Assembly: GCA_002104905.1 (NCBI GenBank)
Contig: MCFE01000298.1
Span: 1 to 64,000 of the forward strand
DNA length: 64,000 bases
DNA from: Basidiobolus meristosporus CBS 931.73
Lineage: Eukaryota; Basidiobolomycota; Basidiobolomycetes; Basidiobolales; Basidiobolaceae
Direction of reading: 5' to 3'
The notes below the pieces were generated by a model. It was not told the origin of the DNA, searched no databases, and saw nothing but the letters and a program-made list of their open reading frames with translations. Below are positions 9,585 through 20,174 of this stretch, piece after piece. Each line of letters opens with the position of its first letter. Within the stretch, counting starts at the first letter, position 1. A program made the translations under genes and the position numbers.

Positions 9585-11955
9585 CTACAACCTTGTATGT
9601 GTAAATTCCATACTGAATGGTGTAGAAGTTGGCTTGCAACCACAAGAAATCCGGCATATCTTAGTGGAGTTTTCCTGATAAAAATTAGCTGCTTGTTGCA
9701 CCCAACCCAACTTTGCATTACTCAACTGATTACCCACACATTGGGGCTGCTTAGCTTCTTAATGCCATAGGCATAGGTGTCTCCATGTGCACATTTGTCC
9801 TCAGTATTTTCCAACTCTTTCTGGCTGTCCTCCATGTGCCAACTCATCACATCCATGACAGACTTGAAGGTAATATTCTTGATGAGATCAGGATATGGTA
9901 GTACCTGCAACTTGACTTTACTTCCCATCTCCCCACACATCCGCTCCATAGGAAACTCCCAAAAGGTGAAGCAAGGCCCAACATTCTCCACACACTGTGC
10001 AAGATGGAGTAGAGAATGGATACAGTAGCAGCAGTGATCTACACATTCAGCTTTATGTTTGTAGTATAGCTGCTCAAATCCCATCACAAACTCCTCATAC
10101 AATAGCTGTAGATGCCTCAAGTTGGCATTGGTGATCCACTTCTGGATAGATATTCCTACAATGTCCACATATGACTCCCAATGCTTCCAATGTACTCTTG
10201 GTAGGAATGGCTTCAGAACACCACTTGAATAAATACATATCCAGTTCATCCAGTCTTTGCATTTGTATTGTTGCATATGCATATGAATATTAATTGGAGC
10301 CCGTGAGAAGTACTTAGGGTAGTGGATACTCTGTAATATCTTGCCAATTTTTTCAAATTTCTCCGGTATCTTGAAGGGCTCATTTAGCTTGAAATTCCCC
10401 ATGTACAACTTGATCATCAGTATAGGGATATTGTTGAAAAGTAAATGCATTGCTCCCAGTGGAAAGCTTTTGCTCAAACAGATACCCTCTATCTTAAGTA
10501 TCTCTGGTTTCCAATTGATTCCATATTCTGGCTGATGGCTTATAGCTTGCCAACTTTGCTGCAATTGCATGCTTACTTCTGTACGTTCTCTCTGTGGAAA
10601 GATGATGTTCTTAGTGCTGGTATTTGGGTAATAACAATATGTGTGAGTTATGGAGTAAATCCCCTGTATCTCACACATTCAACAGCAATACCATCCATTG
10701 TGCCCGGAAAAACCTGCTATCTTGCCAATTGCTGGGGTATCTCCAATGCAGATAATATATGCGCTTTTACATGACAACAATGTACCATTATCCCGCTGGA
10801 AAGCATACAAAATTCATTCAGCAATGGATACAGGTAGCTATCCAGGTTGGATGGTGATTTAGGCCTAGATACCAGTGAAACTACCATCAGATTATTGCTC
10901 TGATACTGTAAGATGGTTGGCAGATTTGGATTGAAGAGAATCAGTGGCCAGCAGGATTTGCTGGTAGAGTACTTGTTTAATGAGAATCCATCAAGTGCTA
11001 AAGCAAAGGTATGGTCATACATACTTTCAAAGTAGCCCTTGCTTCTTTGCTGTTTGTAATGTTTGCCATCAAGTATATGGGATATGTTTGCACTTGATTG
11101 ATACTGAGTGCGGTACTGTATAGCTTTGCAATATTTGTTGGACTGCATCAGCTTCCTCAGATGGGGTATGACTGGAATATATCTGGAGTGCAAGCAATGT
11201 TTTCCCTCAATGGTGGTGAATTCCTGACAAATTGGACATGTTGCAATGGTAGCATTTTTGGATGTGAATGCCATGCAACTGTTAACACATGCTGGAATCA
11301 GGACAGTCTCTGGATCATATGTTGCCAGCCACATGACAGTTGTTCATTTGTACCATGTACATGGTAAGTTGCATCCTGGTATGATTTTGGCAAGAAGTAG
11401 TGATAAATCCTCAAAGCCCCCATTACTGATATTAGTGGAAACATGCCACTTCTCTAGTCACAACATTACATCATTTACCAGTAGATGGATTACTGGGCTC
11501 ACTTGGCTCCATAAAGTATCCTTGGCATTTGTTTCAATGGGTGTTGTCTCATTGCATATAGGGATTTGACCAGGCTCATATGTAGTACTGTTGTTAGGGG
11601 AGATAGGCTCAGAATCCATCAGTGAACCTTCTTTGTCAGAACTATCACTCTGTGTGCCATATTCAGAAGGCTGAGGTGAGCCTAAAGGCTTCACAAACTC
11701 ACCTGACTTGGTTTGCGCAAGGTGACAAAGACAGCCAGGTGCCAATATAGAAGTATCAGCTGGCTGGCAAGATAATGTTGGTACAGTAGTGACCAATGAA
11801 TGGTCAAAAATGACTTGGGTGGCAAAACACTGGCCGTGATCCTTGTAATACTTCCTATGCTGTCTGCATGCTTCATGGCTGAGAGGCTTGCCACAATAGC
11901 CACATGGTCTTTTTTCTCTTCTCTTACAGTGTTGAGACAAAGTAGTCTTGTCCAT
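9585..11955 (-). pseudogene. Tnp2-family (CACTA/EnSpm) transposase, copy E1
   Basis: Read on the minus strand from the ATG at 11955. The N-terminal part has a Cys/His zinc-finger-like block (CGYCGKPLSHEACRQH) and a second CPICQ finger. The conserved core follows, with a DGKHYKQ block, a PKSPSNLDSYLYPL block and the GFSGHNGW-type motif typical of Tnp2 transposases. The remainder reads to the C-terminal WSQANFY-like region seen better at 36,700. Frames are 11955-11458, 11334-10717 and 10678-9722, broken by a few changes: a TGA where the W of the MLWLEKW block is expected near 11,455, a frame change near 11,335, another near 10,720, and a TGA at 10679-10681 where other copies have a glutamine codon. 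It is the best-preserved transposase here, at about 790 codons, but is not intact. Confidence 0.75.
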
Positions 11956-12177
11956 GGGGCAAACAGTTTGACCTTCAACAATGTAATGCTATTATATCAC
12001 TTTTTGGTCAATGCTCATGTGAACTTAAGACAGTCTTGTATTTGAGACATTGCACCTACATGAATGTAAAATTCAATAATGACCTGCCATAGTAAGCATT
12101 ATAAATAAAGTTGGGGCACCACATACACATGTATATGTCACACTATTTCCCCTTTTGTTTGACTCACTTCCATATAT
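11956..12177. promoter_or_regulatory. Divergent promoter region of the CACTA-like element
   Basis: About 220 bp lie between the transposase ATG and the ATG of the second ORF in E1. The same arrangement recurs in the copies at about 41,940-42,159 and 46,310-46,544, with conserved sequence throughout. TATA-like AT-rich strings occur toward both sides. Bidirectional promoter function is inferred. Confidence 0.4.
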
Positions 12178-12456
12178 ATGCTGCCAAAAAATAAAACAAA
12201 GTTGTCTGGTTCTCAACCAAACCCCACTGCTGATGGCAACAGAAGAACGGTTGGACAACAGCTTGCTTTGACATTCAGTGCAACAAGTGGGGCTACATCC
12301 AAAAAAGGCCCTGTGGACAGTGTGCCCATTGAAGGTAATAATGCGGAATCATCAGGCTCTCTGTCAAGTAGGCAATTGAGAACCTCTGCAGAGCCACAAG
12401 CTGACCATTATGCTCAGGCATTTGAGAATGTAGTAAATGCAGTACCCTCTGTGCCC
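12178..12456 (+). pseudogene. Second ORF of the CACTA-like element, E1 fragment
   Basis: The frame starts at an ATG and reads a Gln/Ser/Thr-rich N-terminus with QPNPTADGNRRTVGQQ and SKKGPVDSVP blocks. The same sequence is conserved at 42,160 and 46,545. Here it is cut after about 92 codons by copia sequence. The family is unknown to me. It is transcribed away from the transposase. Confidence 0.55.
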
Positions 12457-13284
12457 TAATGGAAATCAAACTAGGGACTTGGTTGTATTACCAATCAACC
12501 AAAAATAAATTAGGTGCAGACAGCTCTTGAAGACAGAATACAAGGCTGATGGTAAAAATGAAAGATGCAAGGCAAGACTTATGGCCAAAAAATAATATCA
12601 AACAAAAGGACTGGGCTATACTGAGACTTTTGCACTGGTAGCCAGGTTTATTTCCATCCAATTAATATTGCCTATTGCAGCCAAATACAAGTTCTTCATT
12701 CATCAAGTGGATGTAAAAACTTTGTTTTTGGATGGACAACTGCATGAGGGCATGTACATGAATCAGCCTGATGGATTTAGGGATCAGGATAGCCTTCATT
12801 TGTTCTGCAAGCTTAAAAAATCTTCATATGGTCTCAAACAATTACCAAGGTACTGTAATTGCTAGATAGAATTTAATTAGCAAGCTTTGATTTTCCAAAG
12901 GAGTACTGCCAATATAGTATCCACCACAGGTCAGATAGAGCAAGTCCAGCTCTATTAGCTCTTTATGTGAATGATGTTTTTATAGCCACCAGCGACCTAA
13001 AAGCATTAAAAGACACTGAATCAGTCTATCAAAGGACTTCAAGATAGTTGGCCTAGCAAATACAGTTATTGCTTGGGGACAAAGTTCTCCATAGACAGCA
13101 GTTTCCAGACTATTACATTAATCCAATCCAAGTATACTCAAGATATACTTAAGAAGTACCAAATGGAAGGCTCTAAATTGGTAGCTACCCCAGTAGAAAC
13201 TAACCTTGGCATGCAGAGGGCTTAGAAAGTATTACAAGGATCATTGCTAGTGTTTTGCCACACAGATCTTGTTTGAACATTTAT
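12457..13284 (+). mobile_element. Copia reverse-transcriptase fragment K1
   Basis: The translated plus strand, in shifting frames, contains copia RT blocks: KGLGYTETFA, IHQVDVKTLFLDG, YMNQPDGF, LKKSSYGLKQ, then a degenerate version of the VDDLIIA block (about 12,970) and the ITLIQSKYTQDILKKY block. It aligns to residues encoded at 52,400-51,700 in the complete element. No LTR is attached, and stops and frameshifts are present. Confidence 0.75.
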
Positions 13285-13958
13285 CAGTCATTGCTATGCC
13301 CCCAATATCTTAGCAGCCATTGATACCTCTATAATGGCACCTAGCCATACTTATCAGCTTGCACAAGCTGAGTCAGGTGAGTTTGTGACACCTTTTGGCT
13401 CACCTCAGCCTTTTGAATATGGCACACAGAGTGATAGTTCTGAAGATGAAGGCTCACTGATGCATTGTGACCCTATCTCCCCTAACAACAGTGTCCTGTA
13501 TGGGCCCAACAGAATCCCAATATGCAATGACACAACACCTTTGGAAAAAATGCCAAGGATACCTTATGGCACCAAGTTTGCCCAGTAATCCATCTATTGT
13601 TAAATGATTCAATGTTGTGGCTAGAGAAGTGACATGTTTCCACCAATATCAGGGATGCAGCTTGGAGGTCTTACTACCACATCTTGCCAAAATCATTTGG
13701 GGATGCAACTTACCATCTCCATGGTACAAATGGAAAACATCATGCAGCTGCTAACATATAACCTAGAGACCCTCCTGATACCAGCATGTGTTAACTGTTG
13801 CATTGCATTTACATCAGAAAATGCCATCATTGCACGGTGTCCAACTTGTCAGGAATCCACCACCACTCAACAAAAACATTATTTGCACTCTAGATATATT
13901 CTAGTAGCACCACATCTAGGGAATCCATGCAGCCCAACAAATGTTATGAAGCTATAAA

Positions 13959-14327
13959 TGTTATGATCTACCACTTGAATGTTTGAGTTACATCAGTTTT
14001 TAGTCATATCAATTAGTCATTTGCTTAGCCTGTCAGTGTATCAGTGTCATCTATCAAGTCAGTGGTATTTGTCAGCAGAGGAATCAGCAGATCCTTATCA
14101 GACAGAAATAGCTGTATTAAGTAGGATCTAGTTGGGTAACAATGATACAATTAAATTAGTCATCAGCTACAACTTACATTAGGAAATACAATTAGTCAGC
14201 AATTAATCTGGCGATATGTTTATAAGGAGATGCTGGAACCTCAGTAGAAATCATTTCAAGCTTTATTGAATACAATACTAGCTAAACTCCCTATCCCTCT
14301 AATATTCTGATATTAAGACTTGTAACT
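13959..14327 (+). repeat. 5' LTR of gypsy element G1
   Basis: About 369 bp, TGTTATGATCTACC at the start and CTTGTAAC at the end, with the terminal base changed. Four further copies of this LTR lie in the window. Confidence 0.85.
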
Positions 14328-14328
14328 T

Positions 14329-14340
14329 TGGTAGCAGCAA
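14329..14340 (+). other. Probable tRNA primer-binding site of G1
   Basis: TGGTAGCAGCAA begins one base after the LTR. TGG at the start pairs with the CCA end of a tRNA whose acceptor strand would read GCTGCTA. I cannot say which tRNA. Confidence 0.45.
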
Positions 14341-16574
14341 TAATCAGAAACCTCCCTACTGAAGAAAGAAGAAGCCACCCTCAAGATGTCAGAAAATCAA
14401 GAGTGGAAGAATGATATGCGGCAAATACTGGCCCAACAGCAATAGTTACTCCAGATCCTTAGTCATCAGCAAGAGGGTATGACAGCCATAGCCCAGAGCC
14501 AGCAAAGCCCTGTCAAAAGCAACTTGAGTGTGAAGGTCAACCAGTACCATAGTATAGTCAATGAAAACCTGAAAACCTGGCTCTTCCAGATTGAAGAGGC
14601 TTTTGAGGCTAAGATAAATGCTCCAGAAAGCATGTTGCATTATGCAGCTTCTTACTTAGCAGATACAACCATACAGTGTTACCACAGCAAGATCAGGTCA
14701 GCCACTATGATGGGATGTGCCACAATCTCTACCTGGGATGAGCTTGTGTCAGATATTCAGGATAGTTCTGAGCCCCCACACCAGCAAACACTACTAAGAA
14801 GGATGTTGAAGACACTCAGACAGAATGAAGTGGTTCAAGAGTACATCAACAAATATAGATGTCTACTTAGACAAATCCAAAGTATGGACCCCATGGATCA
14901 AGCTGAAAACTTTATTGATTGGTTGAAATATAGAACTTGCAAGGAAGTGATTTATCAGAGACCTCTGACTATTGAAGAAGCCTCCAAGATTACCATCAAT
15001 TATGACAGCTATATTTCGAGTTAGGAAGCCCACTACAACTAATCAGAGAGACTATAGTCACTATGAAAGAAGACAATCACACATAGCGCCAATGGAAATA
15101 GATGCTATGAAGAAGAATTCCACCTCAGAAGAATGTTAGCCAAAAGAACTTTGCTTTAATTGCCACCAGCAGGGACATATTGAAAAGTACTGCCCTCAGA
15201 GAAGAAATGGAGAGCAGTCAACAAGAACCTTCAATCATATAGAAGCCCTTGAGCACAGTAACATGGAGGATGAAATCAAAGAAGACTCAGAACTCACCTT
15301 CCACATGATAGAAGAACACCTATCCTAAATAATCTCAAATGCTGAATAGCTATTATACTTGAATGGTGTAATTAAAGGAGTACCTGCCAAGATCATGATT
15401 GACTCAGGCACATCACAAGAGAGCATGTCAGAGCAATTTGCCATCAAAGCTGGAATGAACTTGGAACCCACCATATCAACTTCAGTCTGAGCAGCTGATG
15501 GGAACTCTCACATAATCAACCATGTTACTCAGCCAGTAAGATTGATGATCAACAACTATGAAGAAGACTTACAGTCCTAAATATTTGGAAACTGCAGGTT
15601 TGACCTTGTACTTGGAAAAACCTGGCTATTTTGTTGTAATCCATCAATCAACTGGACAACCCATGCTACTCAGATCTGGAAGGACAACAAGACCTATGAG
15701 CTATTACCTGGCAGACTGGATCTCAACCTGGTCATTTCCAGTATGTGTGAAACAAGTGAGCTTAGCAAGACACAGCTCTGTAGAGCACCTAGAAAAGATA
15801 CCCATATGTACCTCATGGTAGTATTAGAGGAGGCTTCCTCTACTCCAGCACCCCAGAGGGCCCACACTCTTCTGAAGGAATTTTCAGACATGTTTTCAGA
15901 CAAACTCCAAGCCTACCACCAGTCCAAGACATGGATCATTTCATTGACACAAGAGATAACCCTCCTGCAAGTAAGACACCTTACAAAATGAGTCCACAGG
16001 AGTTGGAAGAGATAAAGGGACAAATTGATCAGTTATTGAAGCAGGGATATATTAGACCCAGAAAGTCACCTTAGGGAGCACCGGTTTGTTATGTGAAAAA
16101 GAAGGATGGAGCACTCAGGATGTGCATTGACTACCAAGCCCTCAACTCAATTACTGTGAACAATAAGTACCCCATACCTTGGATTGATGAGCTTTTGGAC
16201 CAACTCAACAGAGCCACTATATTCAGCAAGATTGTCCCCATATCTGGATACAACCAGATTAGGGTGAAACCAGAGTTCATCCCTAAGACAGCATTCAGGA
16301 TCAGATCTGGACATTACTAGTACTTAGTCATGAGTTCTGGCCTTACAAATGCCCTGCAACATTCATGACCTTGGTGCAGTCAGACTTCCAGGAGTACTTA
16401 GACAAGTTTGTGGTAATTCACCAAGACAACATATTAATATACAGCAAGACAGAAGAGGAACACTTGATGCACATTGAAAAGGTCTTAAGGAAGCTAAAAG
16501 AGAATAATCTGTGTTGCAAGCTAGCAAAGTGTGAGTTCTTGGAGGAAATTGCAGAATACCTGGGACATATAGTA

Positions 16575-17302
16575 GACTTGTTCCATTGGATAGTGCCACA
16601 TTGAGCCATGAGTGCCAAATGATGCCATAGTGTACTAGCAAGGCCAAATGAGTCTATACTTGGCCACAGAGGTTGAAACATAGCTCTGCATCTTCATGCA
16701 AAGCAGCCACTGTGTTTCACTCATTGTGTTGGAGAAAATCCATTTTTTGACCTTTTTTTGGATCAATATCGTGCAGGATGTGGAAGAGCACAGAGGGACT
16801 CAAGACATGCATCTGGTACTCAATACCCATGGCACTCTGAATCTAGCTACTATAGCTTGTAACACGTGACAAAAATGCATGGCATTATCTTGGTCCACCA
16901 GTACTATCTGGCACTATATTTAATTATTAGCCCTAAAGTAAGACCTATACAAAGCATGTATAGTGCCAGATAGTACCAGTGGACCAAGATAGTGCCATGC
17001 ATTCTTGTGACATGTTACAAGCCACAGGAGCTAGATTCAAAGTGCCCTGGATATTGAGTACCATATGCATGTCTTCAATCCTTATGTGCTCTTAGACATC
17101 CTGCACAACATTGATCTAAAAAAAAGGTCAAAAATGGATTTCCTCCAACACAATGGGTGAAACACAGGGGCTGCTTTTCATGAGGATGCAGAGCTATGCT
17201 TCACTCTCTGTGGTCAAGTATAGGTTCAATTGGCCTCCCTGGCCCACTATGACATCATTTTGCACTCATGGCTCAATGTGACACTATCAAACAGAGCAAG
17301 TC
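16575..17302. mobile_element. Foldback element with 344-bp inverted arms, TA target site
   Basis: Left arm 16575-16918 and right arm 16959-17302 are inverted copies of equal length (344 bp) around a 40-bp centre. Both ends read GACTTG outward and are flanked by TA (16573-16574 and 17303-17304). Excising the element with one TA restores an in-frame gypsy RT reading (GHIV joined to a segment ending TLDPKKVEVIK). A TA duplication fits a Tc1/mariner-type mobilised MITE. No ORF is present. Confidence 0.85.
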
Positions 17303-17535
17303 TAGTTATTTACCCTGGAGTGACCTTAGACCCCAAGAAGGTTGAAGTCATCAAGAATCTGAAGCAGCCCCATAGCATATAAGACTCAGATAATTCTTTG
17401 GGATGGTTTCCTATTACTGGTGCCTGGTCAAGTCCTTTGCAAATATTGCAGCCCCTTTAACCAATATTTGCAAGCAAGACAACTCCTTGAAGTGGGACAT
17501 AGCCTGTGAGACTGTCTTTCAGATACTCAAGTATG

Positions 17536-17903
17536 TGTTATGATCTGCTGCTTGAATGTTTAAGGTAGATCAGTTTTTAGTCAAATCAATTTGTATATGT
17601 TTATGTTATCAGTATATCAGTATTATCTATGAAATCAGTAGCATTAGTCAGCAAATGAATCAGCAGATCCTTATCAGACAGAAATAGATATATCAAGTAG
17701 GATCTTATTGACTGATGATGATGCAATCAAATAAGTCATCAGCCACAACCTACATTAGGAAATACAATTAGTCAGCAATTGATCTGACAAAATGTATATA
17801 AGGAGCTGCTGGAACCTCAATAAAGCTCAGTTCAAGTTTTAGTGAATACAATACTAGCTAAACTCCCTATTCCTCTACAACTCTTATACCAAGACTTGTA
17901 ACA
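17536..17903 (+). repeat. Solo gypsy LTR nested in G1
   Basis: It starts TGTTATGATCTGC and ends CTTGTAACA, with a 4-bp duplication TATG at 17532-17535 and 17904-17907. Removing it rejoins RNase H coding in frame (ILKYELAKMPSF). It belongs to the same LTR family as the host element. Confidence 0.9.
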
Positions 17904-18213
17904 TATGAACTTGCTAAGATGCCAAGCTTCAGAATCCCAGACTTCAGAAAAGAGTTTACTCTGTGCACAGATGCTACAGACTATACAATTGGTGGAGTAC
18001 TGAGCCAAGAACATGAGGGAAAGGACTACTCACTTGCTTTTAAGTCCAAGAAATTGAACTCAGCAGAATAAAACTATCCAGTGCATGAGAAAGAGATGAT
18101 TGCCATGGTACACTGCTTGAAGACCTGGGGATGCTATATTGAAGGAGTCAAGTGCACTGTGAAGACTGATCATGCACCACTCAAGTATATATATCCTCAC
18201 AAGGTACTATCCA

Positions 18214-18607
18214 GAAGAATGACAAGATTTAGTGAATGCCTTCAGCAATTTGACTGGGTGATTATCAACTGCTGTGGGAAAAACAACAGAGTTTCTGATG
18301 CCTTATGAAGACTTGATCAAGTTGCACAACTCAACTTGGTGTATGAATCAGATTGGCCTATCTTATCACCAAAGTACTTGGAGGGCCAAGCCATTCCTAA
18401 CAAATTGGATGAAGAATGACAAGATTTAGTGAATGCCTTCAGCAATTTGACTTGGTGATTATCAACTGCCCTGGGAAATACAACAGAGTTTCTGATGCCT
18501 TATGAAGACTTGATCAAGTTGCACAACTCAACTTGGTGCATGAATCAGACTGGCCTAGCCTATTACTAAAGTACTTGGAGGACCAAGCCATTCCTAATGA
18601 GGTGGAT
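18214..18607 (+). repeat. 197-bp tandem duplication in the G1 pol region
   Basis: Sequence beginning GAAGAATGACAAGATTTAG occurs at 18214 and again at 18411, and similarity runs over the full 197-bp period. The duplicated region covers the end of RNase H and the linker to integrase. The two units differ at several positions, so the event is not very recent. Confidence 0.85.
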
Positions 18608-19794
18608 GAAGATATTAAGAAGATAATCCGGGATGAAGACAGCAAATTTGTTGTACAGAATGCAACACTCTACCAAATTGCTGATGGAAGCCCTATTGCC
18701 TGCCTGGATTTAATATATAAGCTACACAGTAGATATGAACATCATTAATTTGAAGGAACCTATAGCCTTGTGAAAGTCAGAGCATGGTGGCCTAGAATAA
18801 GACAACATATTGAGAAGCTAGTGAAACCATACCCAAATTGCCAAATTAGCCAAGACCAACCAAAGAAAATTGCTGAACTCTGTCCGCTGGACCCTTCAAG
18901 ACCATTTGATAGATGGGAATTGACCTTATTGGAAGACCACTAATCACTAGGAAATGCAACCATTGGATCCTAGTTGCTGTTGACCATGCTGCCAAAGAGC
19001 CTGTGGCTAAAGCTGTACCTGTAGCCTATGAACAAGAAGTTGCAAGTTTCATCTACCAAGAGATTCTTATGTAGCATGGATGTCTGTAGAACTTGCATCT
19101 AATAGAGGAGTAAGTATTATGGCAAAGAAATTGGAAGCATACCTGGAAATGCAGCAGATCAAACACTTGGAGTCCTTGGAATATCACCCTAGAACTAATG
19201 GAGTCACTGAGCGGTTTAATGGGTTATTTCCAAAAATGCTGACCAAGTGTGCAAATGGAGCTGTCAGCAGATGGGATGAATACATAGACCAAGCTCTTTT
19301 TGCATGCCAAGTTAGAGTACAAAACACCTCCTAACAATTGCCATTTTACTTAGTGTACGGACATAAACCAAGGATTCCAGGAGATCTAACACAGCCAAAG
19401 CTTACAGACAGCCTTGAAGTTGAACTTAGTCAGCCATGTGGACACCACAAGCTGGAACAAAGACATCATGAGGTGCAGGCCAAGGTATCTCAAGGTGCAG
19501 AAAAGATGAAGCAGCGATTTGATAAGACTATTTTACCAGAAGCACTGACAATTGGCAACTTTGTACTGCTGAGAAACAATGCTTAGAAGAAGTTTTAGAT
19601 ACAATAGACAGGACCTTTCAAGTTCATCAGAGAATGTCCATTTGCAACCTACTGACCAGTGGTCAAACAAGGGTGTATTTGGGAAGATTTACTTCATAGA
19701 GACAGACTCATGCTTGCAAGACTTGCTGACAAAACAGAGCCATCAAGATATTTGGATTGCAAGAACAGAGATTCAGGAGAACTCTTTCAGCTTT

Positions 19795-19806
19795 AGTAGG
19801 GGAGAA
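19795..19806 (+). other. Polypurine tract of G1
   Basis: AGTAGGGGAGAA immediately precedes the 3' LTR, the expected position of the plus-strand primer. Confidence 0.6.
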
Positions 19807-20174
19807 TGTTATGATATACCACTTGAATGTTTAAGTTGGATGAGTTTTTGGTCAAATCAATTAGTCTTATGCTTAGCCTAACAGTATATCAGTGTCATCT
19901 ATCAAATCAGTTGTATTAGTCAGCAGATGAATCAGCAGATCCTATTAGACAGAAATAGATTTATTTAGTAGGATCCAATTGGGTAATTGTGATGCAATCA
20001 AATAATTCATCAGCCATAATCTACATTAGGAAATACAACTGGTCAGTAGTTGATCTGGCAAAATATTTGTAAGGAGCTGCTGGAACCTCAATAGAAATCA
20101 GTTCAAGTTTTAGTCAATACAATACAAGATAAACTCCCTATCCCTCCACAACCCTTATATCAAGACTTGTAACA
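19807..20174 (+). repeat. 3' LTR of gypsy element G1
   Basis: It is 368 bp from TGTTATGATATACC to CTTGTAACA, followed by the TAAA duplication and the resumed Tnp2 coding sequence of E2. Confidence 0.9.

Larger units (their letters stand above)
8680..12456 (-). mobile_element. CACTA/Tnp2-like element, copy E1 (truncated on the right)
   Basis: The left limit is where homology with the copy at 37,724 begins exactly, at CCCTATGAGAAATAATTTG. From left to right it holds a non-coding 3' tail (8,680-9,150), an inserted MITE-like block (about 9,151-9,584), the Tnp2 transposase on the minus strand (to 11,955), a roughly 220-bp divergent gap and the start of a second plus-strand ORF (12,178). A copia reverse-transcriptase fragment cuts it at about 12,457. 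Confidence 0.7.
14386..19606 (+). pseudogene. Gypsy Gag-Pol polyprotein remnant of G1
   Basis: Gag starts at the ATG at 14386 and reads to a CCHC zinc knuckle (CFNCHQQGHIEKYC) near 15,150-15,200. The aspartic protease motif MIDSGTS lies near 15,390. RT blocks [19 protein letters not shown] and a decayed active site (IHQDNILIYS, where VYLDDILIYS is usual) lie at 16,120-16,450. RNase H (LCTDATDY, HAPLKYI) is at 17,950-18,200 and integrase (DPSRPFDRW, YHPRTNGVTERFNG) at 18,890-19,230. Stops are many: TAG at 14443, 16072, 16318 and 19584, TAA at 18069, and others. Most sit where Gln or Trp is expected. The element cannot encode active protein. Confidence 0.85.
13959..20174 (+). mobile_element. 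Ty3/gypsy LTR retrotransposon G1, degraded
   Basis: The element has 5' LTR 13959-14327 and 3' LTR 19807-20174, both starting TGTTATGAT and ending (or nearly ending) TTGTAACA. It is flanked by the 4-bp duplication TAAA (13955-13958 and 20175-20178). Order of domains is Gag, CCHC knuckle, protease, RT, RNase H, integrase, which defines gypsy order. Two later insertions sit inside: a foldback element at 16575-17302 and a solo LTR of the same family at 17536-17903. Removing these and their duplications leaves about 5.1 kb. Confidence 0.9.
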
